In this document: positions 47,411 to 59,600 of the stretch, one piece after another
How positions within the stretch are numbered: position 1 is the first letter of the stretch
How the letters are laid out: every line of letters starts with the position of its first letter
Source: Sipunculus nudus
Lineage: Eukaryota; Annelida; Sipuncula; Golfingiida; Sipunculidae
DNA: 64,000 bases
Direction: 5' to 3'
Assembly (NCBI GenBank): GCA_026874595.1
Contig: CM049313.1
Coordinates: 51,511,659 to 51,575,658 of the forward strand
Program-made: the position numbers and the translations under genes
The notes under the pieces: generated by a model
Told to the model about the DNA's origin: nothing
Database searches by the model: none
Seen by the model: only the letters and a program-made list of their open reading frames with translations

Positions 47411-48890
47411 GTGTAAAGACATCAGATTACCCCCTCTTTCAAGATACCCCCCTGATAAGCAGATCGGGGGTCCAGACACATGCAGACAGGGGTTCTTAAC
47501 ACATTTAGACAGGGCTCTAAGCACCCACAGTTTCTAAACACATGCAGACCGGGGCTCTAAACACACGCAGGCCGGTGTAAAGACATCAGATTACCCCCTC
47601 TTTCAAGATACCCCCCTGATAAGCAGATCGGGGGTCCAGACACATGCAGACAGGGGTTCTTAACACATTTAGACAGGGCTCTAAGCACCCACAGTTTCCA
47701 AACACATGCAGACCGGGGCTCTAAACACACGCAGGCCGGTGTAAAGACATCAGATTACCCCCTCTTTCAAGATACCCCCCTGATAAGCAGATCGGGGGTC
47801 CAGACACATGCAGACAGGGGTTCTTAACACATTTAGACAGGGCTCTAAGCACCCACAGTTTCCAAACACATGCAGACCGGGGCTCTAAACACACGCAGGC
47901 CGGTGTAAAGACATCAGATTACCCCCTCTTTCAAGATATCCTCCTGATAAGCAGATCGGGGGTCCAGACACATGCAGACAGGGGTTCTTAACACATTTAG
48001 ACAGGGTTCTAAGCACCCACAGTTTCCAAACACATGCAGACCGGGGCTCTAAACACACGCAGGCCGGTGTAAAGACATCAGATTACCCCCTCTTTTAAGA
48101 TACCCCCCTGATAAGCAGATCGGGGGTCCAGACACATGCAGACAGGGGTTCTTAACACATTTAGACAGGGCTCTAAGCACCCACAGTTTCCAAACACATG
48201 CAGACCGGGGCTCTAAACACATGCAGGCCGGTGTAAAGACATCAGATTACCCCCTCTTTCAAGATACCCCCCTGATAAGCAGATCGGGGGTCCAGACACA
48301 TGCAGACAGGGGTTCTTAACACATTTAGACAGGGCTCTAAGCACCCACAGTTTCCAAACACATGCAGACCGGGGCTCTAAACACACGCAGGCCGGTGTAA
48401 AGACATCAGATTACTCCCTCTTTCAAGATACCCCCCTGATAAGCAGATCGGGGGTCCAGACACATGCAGACAGGGGTTCTTAACACATTTAGACAGGGCT
48501 CTAAGCACCCACAGTTTCCAAACACATGCAGACCGGGGCTCTAAACACACGCAGGCCGGTGTAAAGACATCAGATTACCCCCTCTTTCAAGATACCCCCC
48601 TGATAAGCAGATCGGGGGTCCGGACACATGCAGACAGGGGTTCTTAACACATTTAGACAGGGCTCTAAGCACCCACAGTTTCCAAACACATGCAGACCGG
48701 GGCTCTAAACACATGCAGGCCGGTGTAAAGACATCAGATTACCCCCTCTTTCAAGATACCCCCCTGATAAGCAGATCGGGGGTCCAGACACATGCAGACA
48801 GGGGTTCTTAACACATTTAGACAGGGCTCTAAGCACCCACAGTTTCCAAACACATGCAGACCGGGGCTCTAAACACATGCAGGCCGGTGC
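47411..48890. repeat. 164-bp composite higher-order repeat, nine copies
   Basis: GTGTAAAGACATCAG recurs every 164 bp (47411, 47575, 47739 and onward to 48723), with a degraded tenth start at about 48893. Each unit fuses a non-satellite segment of about 48 bp (CATCAGATTACCCCCTCTTT, then CAAGATACCCCCCTGATAA) with satellite-derived 23-mers and a GCACCCACAGTTT variant. Copies are almost identical, unlike the older part of the array. Confidence 0.93.
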
Positions 48891-49333
48891 ATGTGAAGAC
48901 ATCAGATTGCCCCCTCTTTTAAGTTACCCCCCTGATAAGCGGATCGTATTTTAGTACTGGCATATACGTCGGTCCGTCCAATAACCATTGGTATCGCAGC
49001 GATAAGTATTTCGATTGATTTTTCAGGAAGCTCACCAATAGTATGTATCAATAAAGTATCACGCATGAGTTCGATTCTCTGCAATGTCCACTTATGTTAT
49101 TTAAGTTAATGTATAAGATAAGTATCTAAATAATCATAGGTAAACTTTTTTTTTATCCGTTGGGGTAATCTGAAATCGGTTTTCCAACGGGTAATCTAAA
49201 ATCGGTTTCAAGTTACAGGGAGGTAATCGGAAAGGGGGATAATCTGAAATCGCTACACCATGGCTCTTAAAACATGCAGACCGGGGGTCTTAACACGTGA
49301 AGACCGGGGCTCTAAACACATGCAGACCTGGAG
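48891..49333. repeat. Array edge with GTAATCTGAAATCGGTTT repeats
   Basis: A degraded copy of the composite unit is followed by unique sequence (48935-49140). Then GGTAATCTGAAATCGGTTTT recurs in variants (49165, 49190, 49240); this resembles the reverse complement of the ATTACCCCCTCTTTCAAG part of the composite unit. Three last satellite units lie at 49262-49333. Confidence 0.6.
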
Positions 49334-50892
49334 TGCGAGTCTACAAATCTAAACTGGGCTTGAACTATCGATTGTGATAGAAAATAACATGCATCGATAA
49401 AATCGATCAATCGGCAAACCGCTAGAAATCACCGAGGTAACTCCGATGTGTATAGATGTAATGGAACACAAAATCATCACTTTGTGTCTCATTCATACAA
49501 CAAATCCCCAGTCCTATTTGAATACTGTTTCGTTACGGAGAATGCTCATGAATATTGATTGTACATGAATGTTCTGTATCGATATAATATAATAAAGAAA
49601 CCCAGAATAATGAGCATACACAAACACTCACCCTTACAGAAAATGATATCGGCTCTCAGAATGAAGAAAACACTGAGACGAACCTTGGACCCTTATTCGC
49701 TACGCTCCATAAGCAGCGGTTACGCTGTGCTTAACTAGTGGAAGGTAACCAGGATGTCACGCGCTGTGTACAGAGCGTACTTATTCACCTGCAGGCAATA
49801 AAAAGTCTGAACTTACTTGAACTGACATTTTATCAGTATATCTACCGTCAGTGAGTTATTCAAAAGACTGAATTAAACGAACCTCAGTTGATTGCGTTTT
49901 ATTTATTTGTTATTGGTATTTTTTCCATTTCATTATCATAATCAAGTTTTATCTATCTATTGAGCTTATCACCTTAAAATGAGCTAACGACTCGTGCATC
50001 TCTGGATGTGTGCCTGGTGAAAATTTTTCATTAATGTTGTAGTTTATATTTTACTTGTGACCGTAATACGATACGCGGATTATGAAATTATACAAGAATC
50101 AGAGCTGTAGGCCTAGACATGCAGGGGAGGGGATGCATGAGGCCAGTTGCCAACTTCAAAAACTCGACATACCCTTATTAATACTTTTAAAACTAGGCGC
50201 GTAAAAATGATATATACGTGTGATCGCTCACACGGTATTGTAACTTTGTGAAACCCATGTGTCTGTCAGCCTTTTAAGTTTTATACGTGCTACTACTGTA
50301 TGTGTCACGCATATTAACGATTTCATGAACAGGGTCTGCGTGTCGATATGAGCGATTCCCTGCAAAGTAACGTCACCCTAGCTTGCGTCTCTTTGGAGGC
50401 CACTGTATTACAAGAACCCCCCCCCCCCCCCACACACACACACCTACCTGGTTCCGCTCCTGAGAGGCCAATGTTATACATCACAAACTATATACGTCTA
50501 CAATATCTGCAAGTCCACACGGTCATCTGTTCATTTACTCAAGAGTTTGAAACCTGCTGGATAATACTGACTCGGAATCTCTTTAAACAATTCGGGTATT
50601 TATAACAGGAGATATTTTCTAATCAATATCCAATAACAAGTAAGGACTTTAGTCCTGAAAAAAATCACCAGGGAGAAGGCCAGTACGTTCCCCGATTGGT
50701 TATCAGGCAGTCCCACGTCAGTTTTGACTGTAATAAGTAAATTCGATCCCGGGGACCACAATGTGGGTAAATCGCGTCATATCATCGGTCATTTTGGTAT
50801 TTAAGATTTTAGAAATTTGCAGTGTGGGGAAGGGGAAACGCTCCCTCCCAAATTGCGCCCAGGAAAATTAAACATATATAGGCCTTCATGTG
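49334..50892. other. Intergenic region, no gene recognised
   Basis: AT-rich DNA after the satellite. It has a short poly-C/CA run at 50410-50442 and no domain-bearing open frame. Confidence 0.5.
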
Positions 50893-51659
50893 TGTTACAG
50901 GACCTCATATCAACAGATCACGTATGCGTGATGAACACAAATTTTGTCAAGGAGATAAAAAAAAATCAGATTCTGTAACACTAGGCAGCGTGAAATGTCT
51001 AGAGGAATGAATAAAGAAGTCGGTGGTTTATTGTTAACAAATAACTATAATTTATCCTTAAAACAACCCTAACATTACAATACACTCAATCAAACTTAAT
51101 CAAAGTTCACAGTACCTGGATACCACCACCGTCACAACGATCAGTCCTTTAAATGTATAAGCCGGCGAACAGTTCACACGAATTCTCTCGGAGAATAAGA
51201 GTCCAATGTAAAGCTCTTGTAACAATCCAGAAAGTAAACTTGAGGCAGGCAGCAATAGATTGTATAGAGTTTGAAAGAGTAGAATCCCTGAAATTACTGG
51301 ATAATCGGACAGGTCCCACTGACATACACACGTCTGTGTCCGCTGGAATATTCTCTCACCTCTCCCCCGGCTTTTAAACTCGGCCCTTTTATATAACTTT
51401 TCACCTCATGCCGAGAAGCTACTATTTCTCGAACAATCTAACATAATACACAGTAAACACACATTACAAGAATCATCTAGAAAAACATCGCTGTGTCTCT
51501 ACATACCAGGGTGCACACGTGAGCTCGCCCCGAGCTCGACCAGGCGAGAAAGCCCCAAGCTAGCTTGACAACGAGAGTTCAACCATTACGGATTAAACTG
51601 AGAGTGAAACTACAGCACGAGTTACGCCCGTGTCACATAATAAAAGAGCACCTGTAACA
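50893..51659 (-). repeat. LTR-like sequence (solo LTR), minus orientation
   Basis: Bounded by TGTTAC and GTAACA. Read on the minus strand it has a TATA box, TTATATAAAAGG (complement at 51385-51396), and downstream AATAAA (51027-51032), as in an LTR. It matches 52569-53419 along its whole length in inverted orientation (shared GACACGGGCGTAACTC, GATTGTTACAAGAGCTTTAC, GTGACGGTGGTGGTATCCAG). I found no clear target duplication and no internal retroelement genes. Confidence 0.7.
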
Positions 51660-52568
51660 TATGATACAGGCAAGCTGTGTAATCAGGCACTACGTGAAAT
51701 GACTGACAATTCATTAATTACAGGATATGACTAATTCTCTGAGGTATTTCCTGAAATGACTAAAATTCCCAGGCATTACCATGCATTCATTAAACGAAAT
51801 GCCTAATTTCTTGTTGATATATGCATAATTACTTCATAATGGCAACACAGTTGTGAAATCAGTTAAATTTATTTATTTTTTTTTTTTGGCGTTGTTGCTG
51901 TTACAATGATTAATGCGCTAACACATAGCTGAAATTGCAGGGACAATGATGAGAACTACATATCAAGTTCAAATAATATAATACAATAATTGTAACTCGA
52001 TTTCAAAATTGTTAGTCCACACTTAAATGTTTGTCTTAATATAAACTTATCCTTTTCATTCCGAAAAGAACCATTTTTCGTTTTATATCTATATTAAACC
52101 ACTTTAAACATTTAGTCTACACTTCGAACGTTTGTCTTAACATGAAATCATCCATTTTATTCACATAACAATCATTCTTCATTATTTACCCATACTCTAC
52201 CACTATTTACTTTCAAATCGGTTAATTTTACATTTTTCTGTAGTGACAACCATCAGTGCCCTTCAGTTCAGTCGATACTATTAAGCAACATATTTTGTAC
52301 ATGGTTACATGCAAGTACATTGCTGGTCACCCACAGATGTAAGTGTAAACACCTGAGATGTTTATCATAATGAAAAATCAACCACTTCGTATCCGTTAGG
52401 TTATCAGATTCTTTGATTTATTTGACTCGAGGCATAAAAAGTCAGAGCGGATAAAATAATCTTTTAAATAGGTAATACTCATATCAAAGCAAGCGTATAG
52501 CACAGACAAATTATTTTGTCTAGACAAAATGACAAGATTTGATTCGTTCATGAAATTCAAATGATATA
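51660..52568. other. Spacer between the two inverted LTR-like sequences
   Basis: About 0.9 kb. The first 170 bp (CTGTGTAATCAGGCACTACG, AAATGACTAAAATT...CCAGGCATTAC) is an inverted relative of 61320-61512. The rest is AT-rich without a recognised feature. Confidence 0.5.
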
Positions 52569-52829
52569 TGTTACGGGTGCTCTTTTTATTGTGTGACACG
52601 GGCGTAACTCCTGTTGTGACACCCTCGCCGGGCCGTTTGTTAAATTCTCAGTTTAATCCGTACTGGTTGAACACTCGTTGTCATGCTAGCATGGGGCTTT
52701 CTCGCCTGGCCGAGGTCACGTGTGGACCCTGGTATGTAGAGACACATACAGCGACGTTTTTCTAGATGATTCCTGAACGCGTGTTTACCGTATTAGGTTC
52801 TTCGAATATAAGGGGACTGTGTTTTAGAG

Positions 52830-52911
<82 letters not shown>

Positions 52912-53419
52912 AAGAGCAGAGAAGATTTCCAGCGCACGCAGAAGCGTGTGTGTCAGTTTCTGGGACCTTATCCAATGAGTCAACAATTATAGATTTTCTT
53001 CAGACTTTCTCCTGGATTTTGTAACGAGTCTTGTTTTGACTTCAGTTTACTTTATGGATTGTTACAAGAGCTTTACACTGGGTGTCATTCTCCGAGAGTA
53101 TACATTTAAAGAACTTATCGTTGTGACGGTGGTGGTATCCAGGTACTGTGCACATTATTTACTGTGTGATTATATTGATTTGTTGTTATACTGCTGTTAT
53201 ACTGTTTAATTGTATTGATTTAGTGTATTGTAATGTTAGGAATGTTTCAAGAATGAATTATAGTTATTTGTTAACAAAAAAAAACACTGACTTCAATATT
53301 CATTCCCCTAGACATTCCACGCTGCCTACTGTTACAGAATCTGATTTTTTTTTTATCTCCATTACAATATTTTTTGTTCATCACGCATACGTGATCTGTT
53401 TATATTAGGTTCCGTAACA
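52569..53419 (+). repeat. LTR-like sequence (solo LTR), plus orientation, with GA expansion
   Basis: Bounded by TGTTAC and GTAACA, and the inverted partner of 50893-51659. It is longer mainly because a (GA)n tract (52830-52917) occupies the place where the partner has its TATA region and a GAGAGGTGAGAG motif. The polyadenylation signal of the partner is altered to an A run here. Confidence 0.7.
52830..52917. repeat. (GA)n microsatellite within the LTR-like sequence
   Basis: Over 40 near-perfect GA dinucleotides. The serine/leucine and arginine/glutamate open frames on both strands come from it. Confidence 0.95.
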
Positions 53420-53761
53420 TGTATATGTCACAGTGTCAATTGGACTCAGTTGAGTTCGGGACTGAACTAAGCTGTTATGATTTAGGAGACCCAAGTCAAC
53501 TAAAGTTGGGATGGGAATTCCAGTTTTAACTATTTAACACCGATTGACTAATCGCCGGTCAACTCATGGAGGTACAATAAGATGGAGTTACTACTAAGCT
53601 CGCGAATCCCGTCCGATGTTGCTTTCGATCTTAAATAAGAAACCTTGCAGCTAGGTGTGAAACCTCTTTGATGTGGCTACCGGCGCCTGCCTATCGTTCA
53701 AAGGTTATCCCTAATACTTCGCTGAGGATATCGCGGAATCGCTTGGTATGTAAACTGTCAT

Positions 53762-53981
53762 GGGGCCTGGACAGCTGAGTGGTAAAACGCTCGGTCTTTC
53801 TCCGCTGGCGACCTGGGTTCGATTACCGGCGTAGCTGTGAGAGTCGGTTACAGGTGCAAGTCCAAATTCGGTGGTTTTCCCCAACCCTTAGAGATTACCG
53901 AGCGCCATCATCCGCGCCGTTGAGAGTGCCTCTTTTTAGTTATTATAACTAGTTATATAATCCATGTAAAATAAATAAATA
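53762..53981 (+). mobile_element. tRNA-derived SINE, copy 2
   Basis: Same family as 9557-9772: GGACAGCTGAGTGGTAAAAC head, B-box GGGTTCGATTACC (53815-53827), GGTGGTTTTCCCC body and ATTATAACTAGTTATATAAT tail with an A-rich end. The middle of the body differs by substitutions and an insertion. Confidence 0.85.
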
Positions 53982-55951
53982 TTTTTATATAAGGAAGCTG
54001 TCGTATCGACACCAATCACATATACTAGATAAATATTCTTTGTCGCTGTAATGAATTTGTAAAATCTACATTTTAATTAACACTGTAACGTTACTTTGTA
54101 TAGAACTAGATTTCACAAAGGATTTGCTCGCATGAAAAAAATCTGCGAAAATATGTTTTTGTATAGCAACGCCCACTTATTTCTCGGCCCGGACAGACAA
54201 AAATTTAGGAACGGCTTGCTTTCTTCACCGACAAGTTACACGAGTAGAAATTACATCAATGACAAGCAAGTAAAATTTTTTTTTTCAGGAAAAATAAAAT
54301 AACAGAATACCTGTGCGATAAACTCAAATATAATAAAAAAAACCACACCATTATCCAATATAACATATACACCTCACACTGCTTCGCAATGAAAATGCTG
54401 AGATTAAAGCAACAGGACTCCAAAATCACGAAATATGGCTACCGTTATATCAGGATTCTATAGCTGGTGACTGCGCAAGACTGTGTCTTTTAATTAATGA
54501 GTGCGCATACATTTAATCTTAACATCCGCTAGCATAAAATTTAATTGAATTTCTTGCTGATCACCCAGCACGACAATGTTTTGGCTAAGATACCGCAAGC
54601 AACATCGTGCGCGGACGCAGCAATTGTACTGTCTCACGAGGTGTCGCGATAACGACAGATCGCGAGTACAATGGGATTCCCCCAGGAGTACAATTAGTCT
54701 CTTACACAGACACACGGTGGCGCTCCGCAAGCCCCCAGTGGGTCTGTAAACGGAGACCATTTTGGGCCTGGGATTCCGCCCGAATCTATTCAGATGAGTT
54801 CAAGCTGCGCATGCGTGGTACGCGATTCCGTTCAGGTACAGCTGCAAGCGAGTCATGGACAGGAAACACATTTTCGCTATCAAAAGTCACTCAAATTAGG
54901 ATAACTGACGCTGTGTCATTGACGTACGGCATATACTCAGGTTATTGCAGCTTCTAAGTATCACTCATAAGGGTACCGCATGTGCATTCATGATGACATA
55001 CTGTATTAAACGTTGCACTTCCTGATATCGCTCAAGTCTATGTGTGTACGTTTTGCCTGCATGCTTCGTGTGCCAGACTGTTATCAATTAATAAATAAAA
55101 TATCAAAGTACGACCATAATTTGCTTTTTATAAATAAAACTGTTTAAATAGTACCATATAATCAGTGGGCTAGCATTAAACCTGTACTGCCAAAGTTTTT
55201 CTTCCAAGAAAGTTTTCTTAGTGCCACGCCCCCTTTTCTTTGGTTGGTGTGTGCGCGCGTGTGTGTGTGTGTGTGGGGGGGGGGTTTACACAAATGTAGG
55301 CATGTGAGAAAATGCCAAAGTTTTGAGCCGAATGAACATATATTATTATGTGATATTTAGATACAACAAAATATTAATTATGATTTTCATTTTGTTTTTA
55401 TTTTTGCATTGGATTAAATTTTTATGTATTTTAACAACAAATTATTATTCAAATGTGGTTCCTTTACTGCTAAATGTGACATGTGTAACATCCTGATTAC
55501 CTTAAATGTTTAAAGACAAATTCATTAAAACAATACATTAACTGAAAATATAAAAATAATGCAGTTCAATCATAGATAGTATATATGCTTTTCCACCTTC
55601 TGATATAAAGATACATGCAATCAGCAATAAGCAGTATGACCCAATATATATGCATTGTGTTCAACAAATAGCATGTGTTTATTAAAAAACCCCATTAAAT
55701 CAGAGAAAACCCTGTTATGTTATAGTCATGCTGAGTTCATAAATAAACTTTCCAAGATTTATTTCATTGTTTTATCATTGCAAGCATTTCATGAATACAT
55801 TCTATTGATATCCCTATTTTTAACAAGACATGATTATCATACAATATAACCATATCCTATTTATGTTCTGTAATGCATTTGAACTTTAATATCATCTCTT
55901 ACAGAATGAAAGGTCTTAAACTCTGAATAAGTTTAAATAAATCGCCTGGCA
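53982..55951. other. Intergenic region, no gene recognised
   Basis: Frames at 54096-54302 and 54607-54957 have no family motif or splice context. The 54600-54850 segment is richer in CpG and holds an NRF-1-like TGCGCATGCGT near 54807, so a promoter or first exon is conceivable but unproven. A GT/poly-G run lies at 55250-55285. Confidence 0.4.
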
Positions 55952-55959
55952 GAACATGG

Positions 55960-56611
55960 CAGTGTTGTAGAATTCCAGTCTGGACTTGGACTCTAGTTCA
56001 GACTCAAGTTCACTTTTTAAGGACTCTGACTTGGACGCTAGGGTCCTGAACTTGGACATCTACTTAGACTCGCAGGTATAAGGACTCAAGAAATCAGCCA
56101 GAGTCCATCTCAAGCAGAAGCGGATTGAGGGGGGTCCTGAGGTCATATGCTGCAACCTTTTTTCAGGGTTTCAGACAACATTTTGTGGCCTGGATCCCCC
56201 TTTTATCAGGCCTCGGGACCTTATTTTGACTGTTGAGTCCAATAAAAAAAAAACTCACATATTATGTTCAGATTGTGCACATGGGTTACCTACTAATTGA
56301 ATATTATAAAAAAATAAGACAAAACATACCAAGATTTAGCTCTGTATCAGGAGTTAAATTTAATTAAACATTGAAATAAAGCACACTTGAAAATTAATAA
56401 ATTTGCATGATTATCTCAAATATCCTTTTCCAAGTTCATTTAATAAGAAAATTTGTGTCAAACTTGGACTCTGCATGTACCAAATGACTCAGACTTGAAG
56501 AAGGTGGACTTGGACGTAATCCTTAAGGACTCAGATTTGGAATTGGACTCGAGTGACCTGGACTCTGACTTGCACTTGGACTTGGATGGGGTGGACTCAA
56601 CTACATCACTG
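55960..56611. mobile_element. hAT-like MITE with GGACTT hexamer repeats
   Basis: Ends are CAGTGTTGTAG (55960-55970) and, inverted, CAGTGATGTAG (56601-56611). The 8-bp flanks GAACATGG and GACCATGA agree at six positions, as a decayed hAT 8-bp duplication would. Both terminal 150-bp parts are degenerate repeats of GACTTG/GACTC (for example TGGACTTGGACTC). The middle is AT-rich and holds, near 56109-56215, a fragment resembling the MITE at 46999-47214 (AGAAGCGGATTGAGGGGGGT). Confidence 0.65.
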
Positions 56612-56619
56612 GACCATGA

Positions 56620-59600
56620 ACCCTCATAGTAGGAAATGCAAATCAGCTTTCCTTTAAGATCAACTTTTCAGTATATATATCAAAAGAATACAGAATTACA
56701 CAAGACTGAAGCAGTCAGATCTAAGGCAACAGCCTGGCATGTGTCAGCTTATCTACTTATTACTTTATATCAGGTGCTTGATTTGAGAAAAAAAAAACTT
56801 ATGTTTTTATGGTTAAAGCACAAACTTGTGTGAAATATAGACCTGGTATGGACTCTTTGTTTTTAAGCAAGTCTGGTCTTTATTATTGGTATCTCCTTTA
56901 CTTTGATTTCCTATATTTGAATTAGTATTTTTGTTGGACCTTGTGGACTTTCATAAGTATATATTTTACCATAGAAGAAGATCTGTGCTTGTATCCATGT
57001 TTTATTAAGGATTTGTTATATTTATTCACATTATATAGATATCTAAATACAATGTAGTTATTCACATGACATGAACAGAATGATCATATGTCTATGTGTC
57101 TGCATGCATAGTATTTGACCACGGTCTCGTTCAAATTTACAGTCATATACACGTAATTGGCACCATGTAAATGCTGTCCTTAAACAATTTTCTCCTTTAT
57201 GTAAAGTGATCTTAATTGCTTTTTTCCTACAAAAATACAGGACTTTTTATTTCCACATGTTGTGGGTGAAGTAGGAATTTGATTTTTTTTTCACATGAAA
57301 TCCACATTGAAAATTTATTAGTGTGCAAATCAAGGTTTATAGGTTTCTGCTTTAACTTTCACCTCCTAAAATGCAAGTAATTTATTAATGCAGCAGACCT
57401 ATACCTTAATATATGAATCACATAGACTAACACGGAGCATGTATTCACCTATTTTTCATCCAATCTACCTCTAAGCATACACCCCTATAGAGACAGTGGG
57501 CTTTATTTTGTCATGGACATAAGGGTGCTTCTTCAGTATCTTACTGGATCTAAAACTTTAAATTTTAGAACTGCACCAGTCCCAGAATTACTAGTAGTAC
57601 AACAGCATGTTCTTTATTTACAGCTGAACATAATATAGTGATCAGCTGTTGAGATGTACCCTGCTATATATGGGAGCATGTCAGTTGCAAAATAAAACCC
57701 AGTTTGAGTTCAACAGTTTTAACAAGGTATTCCTCAGAATTGGTTTTACCACTAATTTCTATTATTCAGAGTGATGTGCTTTGTACATGCAACCCAACAT
57801 TAGTTAAAGTGCAAGTTGCAAATGGGTGTAAATAGCTTCCTTTAGACAGGGATGATGTGGTCAGAGCCACTTGGCTTAGCTACCTATGTTTCACAAAATG
57901 TGTGCTTAACTTCTTTTGACCAATTCAAAAAAAGCTAATCTTTAAAAAAATATTTTAATATGCTGGGCAAAACTCTGGAGTACATAATGGTTAATCCTGG
58001 ATAAAATACTTTTAACCCAGGTTTTACCCACTGGATTGGGTAAAATAGGATTTACCTTGGTCAAATAGCAACCCTGAATGTACTACTGCTTTAATTGTCC
58101 ATAAATCAAATATGGAGTGTCAGGTGACTTTCCTTTTCAAACAATATTCCCCACTACACCATGTATATGTATATTTTATATCCTCAGGTATCATCTAGAG
58201 ATCAAAACTATCAAAAAGACATGGATATTACTGTGAATGCAATAAATTAAATTAAGTGAGCCTTTCAATGCTGGTTGACTGGCTTTGATTCAGTGAATTA
58301 TTTGATGCATTGTTACATGCAGCCCTTATATATACTGATAGTCATATGTGAGAGAGAACATGTGGACAAATGTTAATGGAAGCAATGAAAGGTACTGACA
58401 CTAGGTTGAACCTCAACTGATCTTTAATACTGAACATATATCATAAACATTGCTAATATATTGCATTTCCCATCAAGAAACATATCTGACCAAAAATAAT
58501 AAACAGAAATGATGCAACAGTGAATGCAATTTTATCAAGCACATGCTAATAAATCTTTAGCATTATAGCCTTTAATCGATGACATTATGCCTTAACATGT
58601 TAAACTGCAGTGCAACATTCCATATCTGAGCACACCTCTATATCCAACTGGAGATGATCAAATACACACAAGCTAGTAATACACAGGGTAGCTGGTATTT
58701 TTTACAAAGATGTAACTGAACTGCGAGCATTATTGCCATATCTTTTCACATTAAAATTTAAGACAGATTATCCTTTTAAGATATCTATGACTCATACTTT
58801 TGGTCCTCAGACTTGTCCCTGAGTTAAAATGTTATTCATAGTGGACCAGTCACAACTGGCATCTGTTTGACTTTTTTTAACCACTGAAAATCTAATGTAA
58901 CCTTAAACAAAGGTCTCCCCCTTCATAAAACACAGTTGGGCAAACTCAAACTTTGTCAATTAATTTTATTTGCTGCAAACAAGTTCCATCATTTGTCTTT
59001 TAAAGTAACATGTCTTCATTTTTATTCAAGTATATTTATCTATCAAACGCCCTCTTTTCATTGATAAATCAGAAGTACTGCACATATTTATATGACAAAT
59101 ATATATTTTAATTTTGAATAATTTGTTATAAGGTTATGGCATGATACTTGGAATGTATATTACACAATGTATGACATATTAGTTAAAATATATGAATCTT
59201 TGTGCTGAATGTGCACCAGGTCATATAATGAAATTATACATTCATCCTGTTGCAGCATGACACTTTTTAACCAACAGAATATATACTGGGATACATACAT
59301 ACATGCCTATATATATATATATTTTGGATCTAAGGCCCATTAAAGTAACAACCGTTGAATATATTTATAAAGAACATGACACTATAAAAAATATATACAG
59401 GTATAATATAAAAAAAGGATTATGCTTGAAAACTAATATGATTTAGGGTAAAATATGATAAATTTTGCTCTTTCTAAGTGCTTGGTTTTGGGAGAATGTT
59501 GTCCCCACAAATTTTTGACAAACCTCAGGCAATGGGCAGTTTTCAGAAAAAAAAACACATCAAGACTTACCCTGACGACAAGCTTTGAGCTGAGGGGCAC

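Larger units (their letters stand above)
36536..48890. repeat. 12-kb minisatellite, 23-bp unit with higher-order structure
   Basis: The array is built from a 23-bp unit of the form GGGGCTCTAA + ACACATGCAG + ACC or ACA, with hundreds of variable copies. A recurring variant inserts AACACCAACAGATT between units. Larger blocks repeat: 36561 and 36721 start a 160-bp duplication, blocks at 41028 and 43365 and at 42270 and 44607 recur at exactly 2,337 bp, and neighbouring blocks recur at 2,422 and about 2,985 bp. A 23-bp unit repeats its frame every 69 bp, so open frames of about 60-120 codons appear on both strands; they have no real protein character. The right end changes into a 164-bp composite repeat. 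Confidence 0.95.

Noticed and set aside
36536-48890. CRISPR-like appearance of regularly spaced repeats
   Set aside because: The units are contiguous variants of one 23-mer without unique spacers, and the window is eukaryotic; it is a minisatellite.
52762-52986. Ser-Leu and Arg-Glu repeat proteins on opposite strands
   Set aside because: They are the two readings of the (GA)n tract inside the LTR-like sequence.
54607-54957. 116-codon plus-strand frame in a CpG-richer segment
   Set aside because: No recognisable domain, no splice partners, and a minus-strand frame covers the same bases; left as a possible promoter region only.
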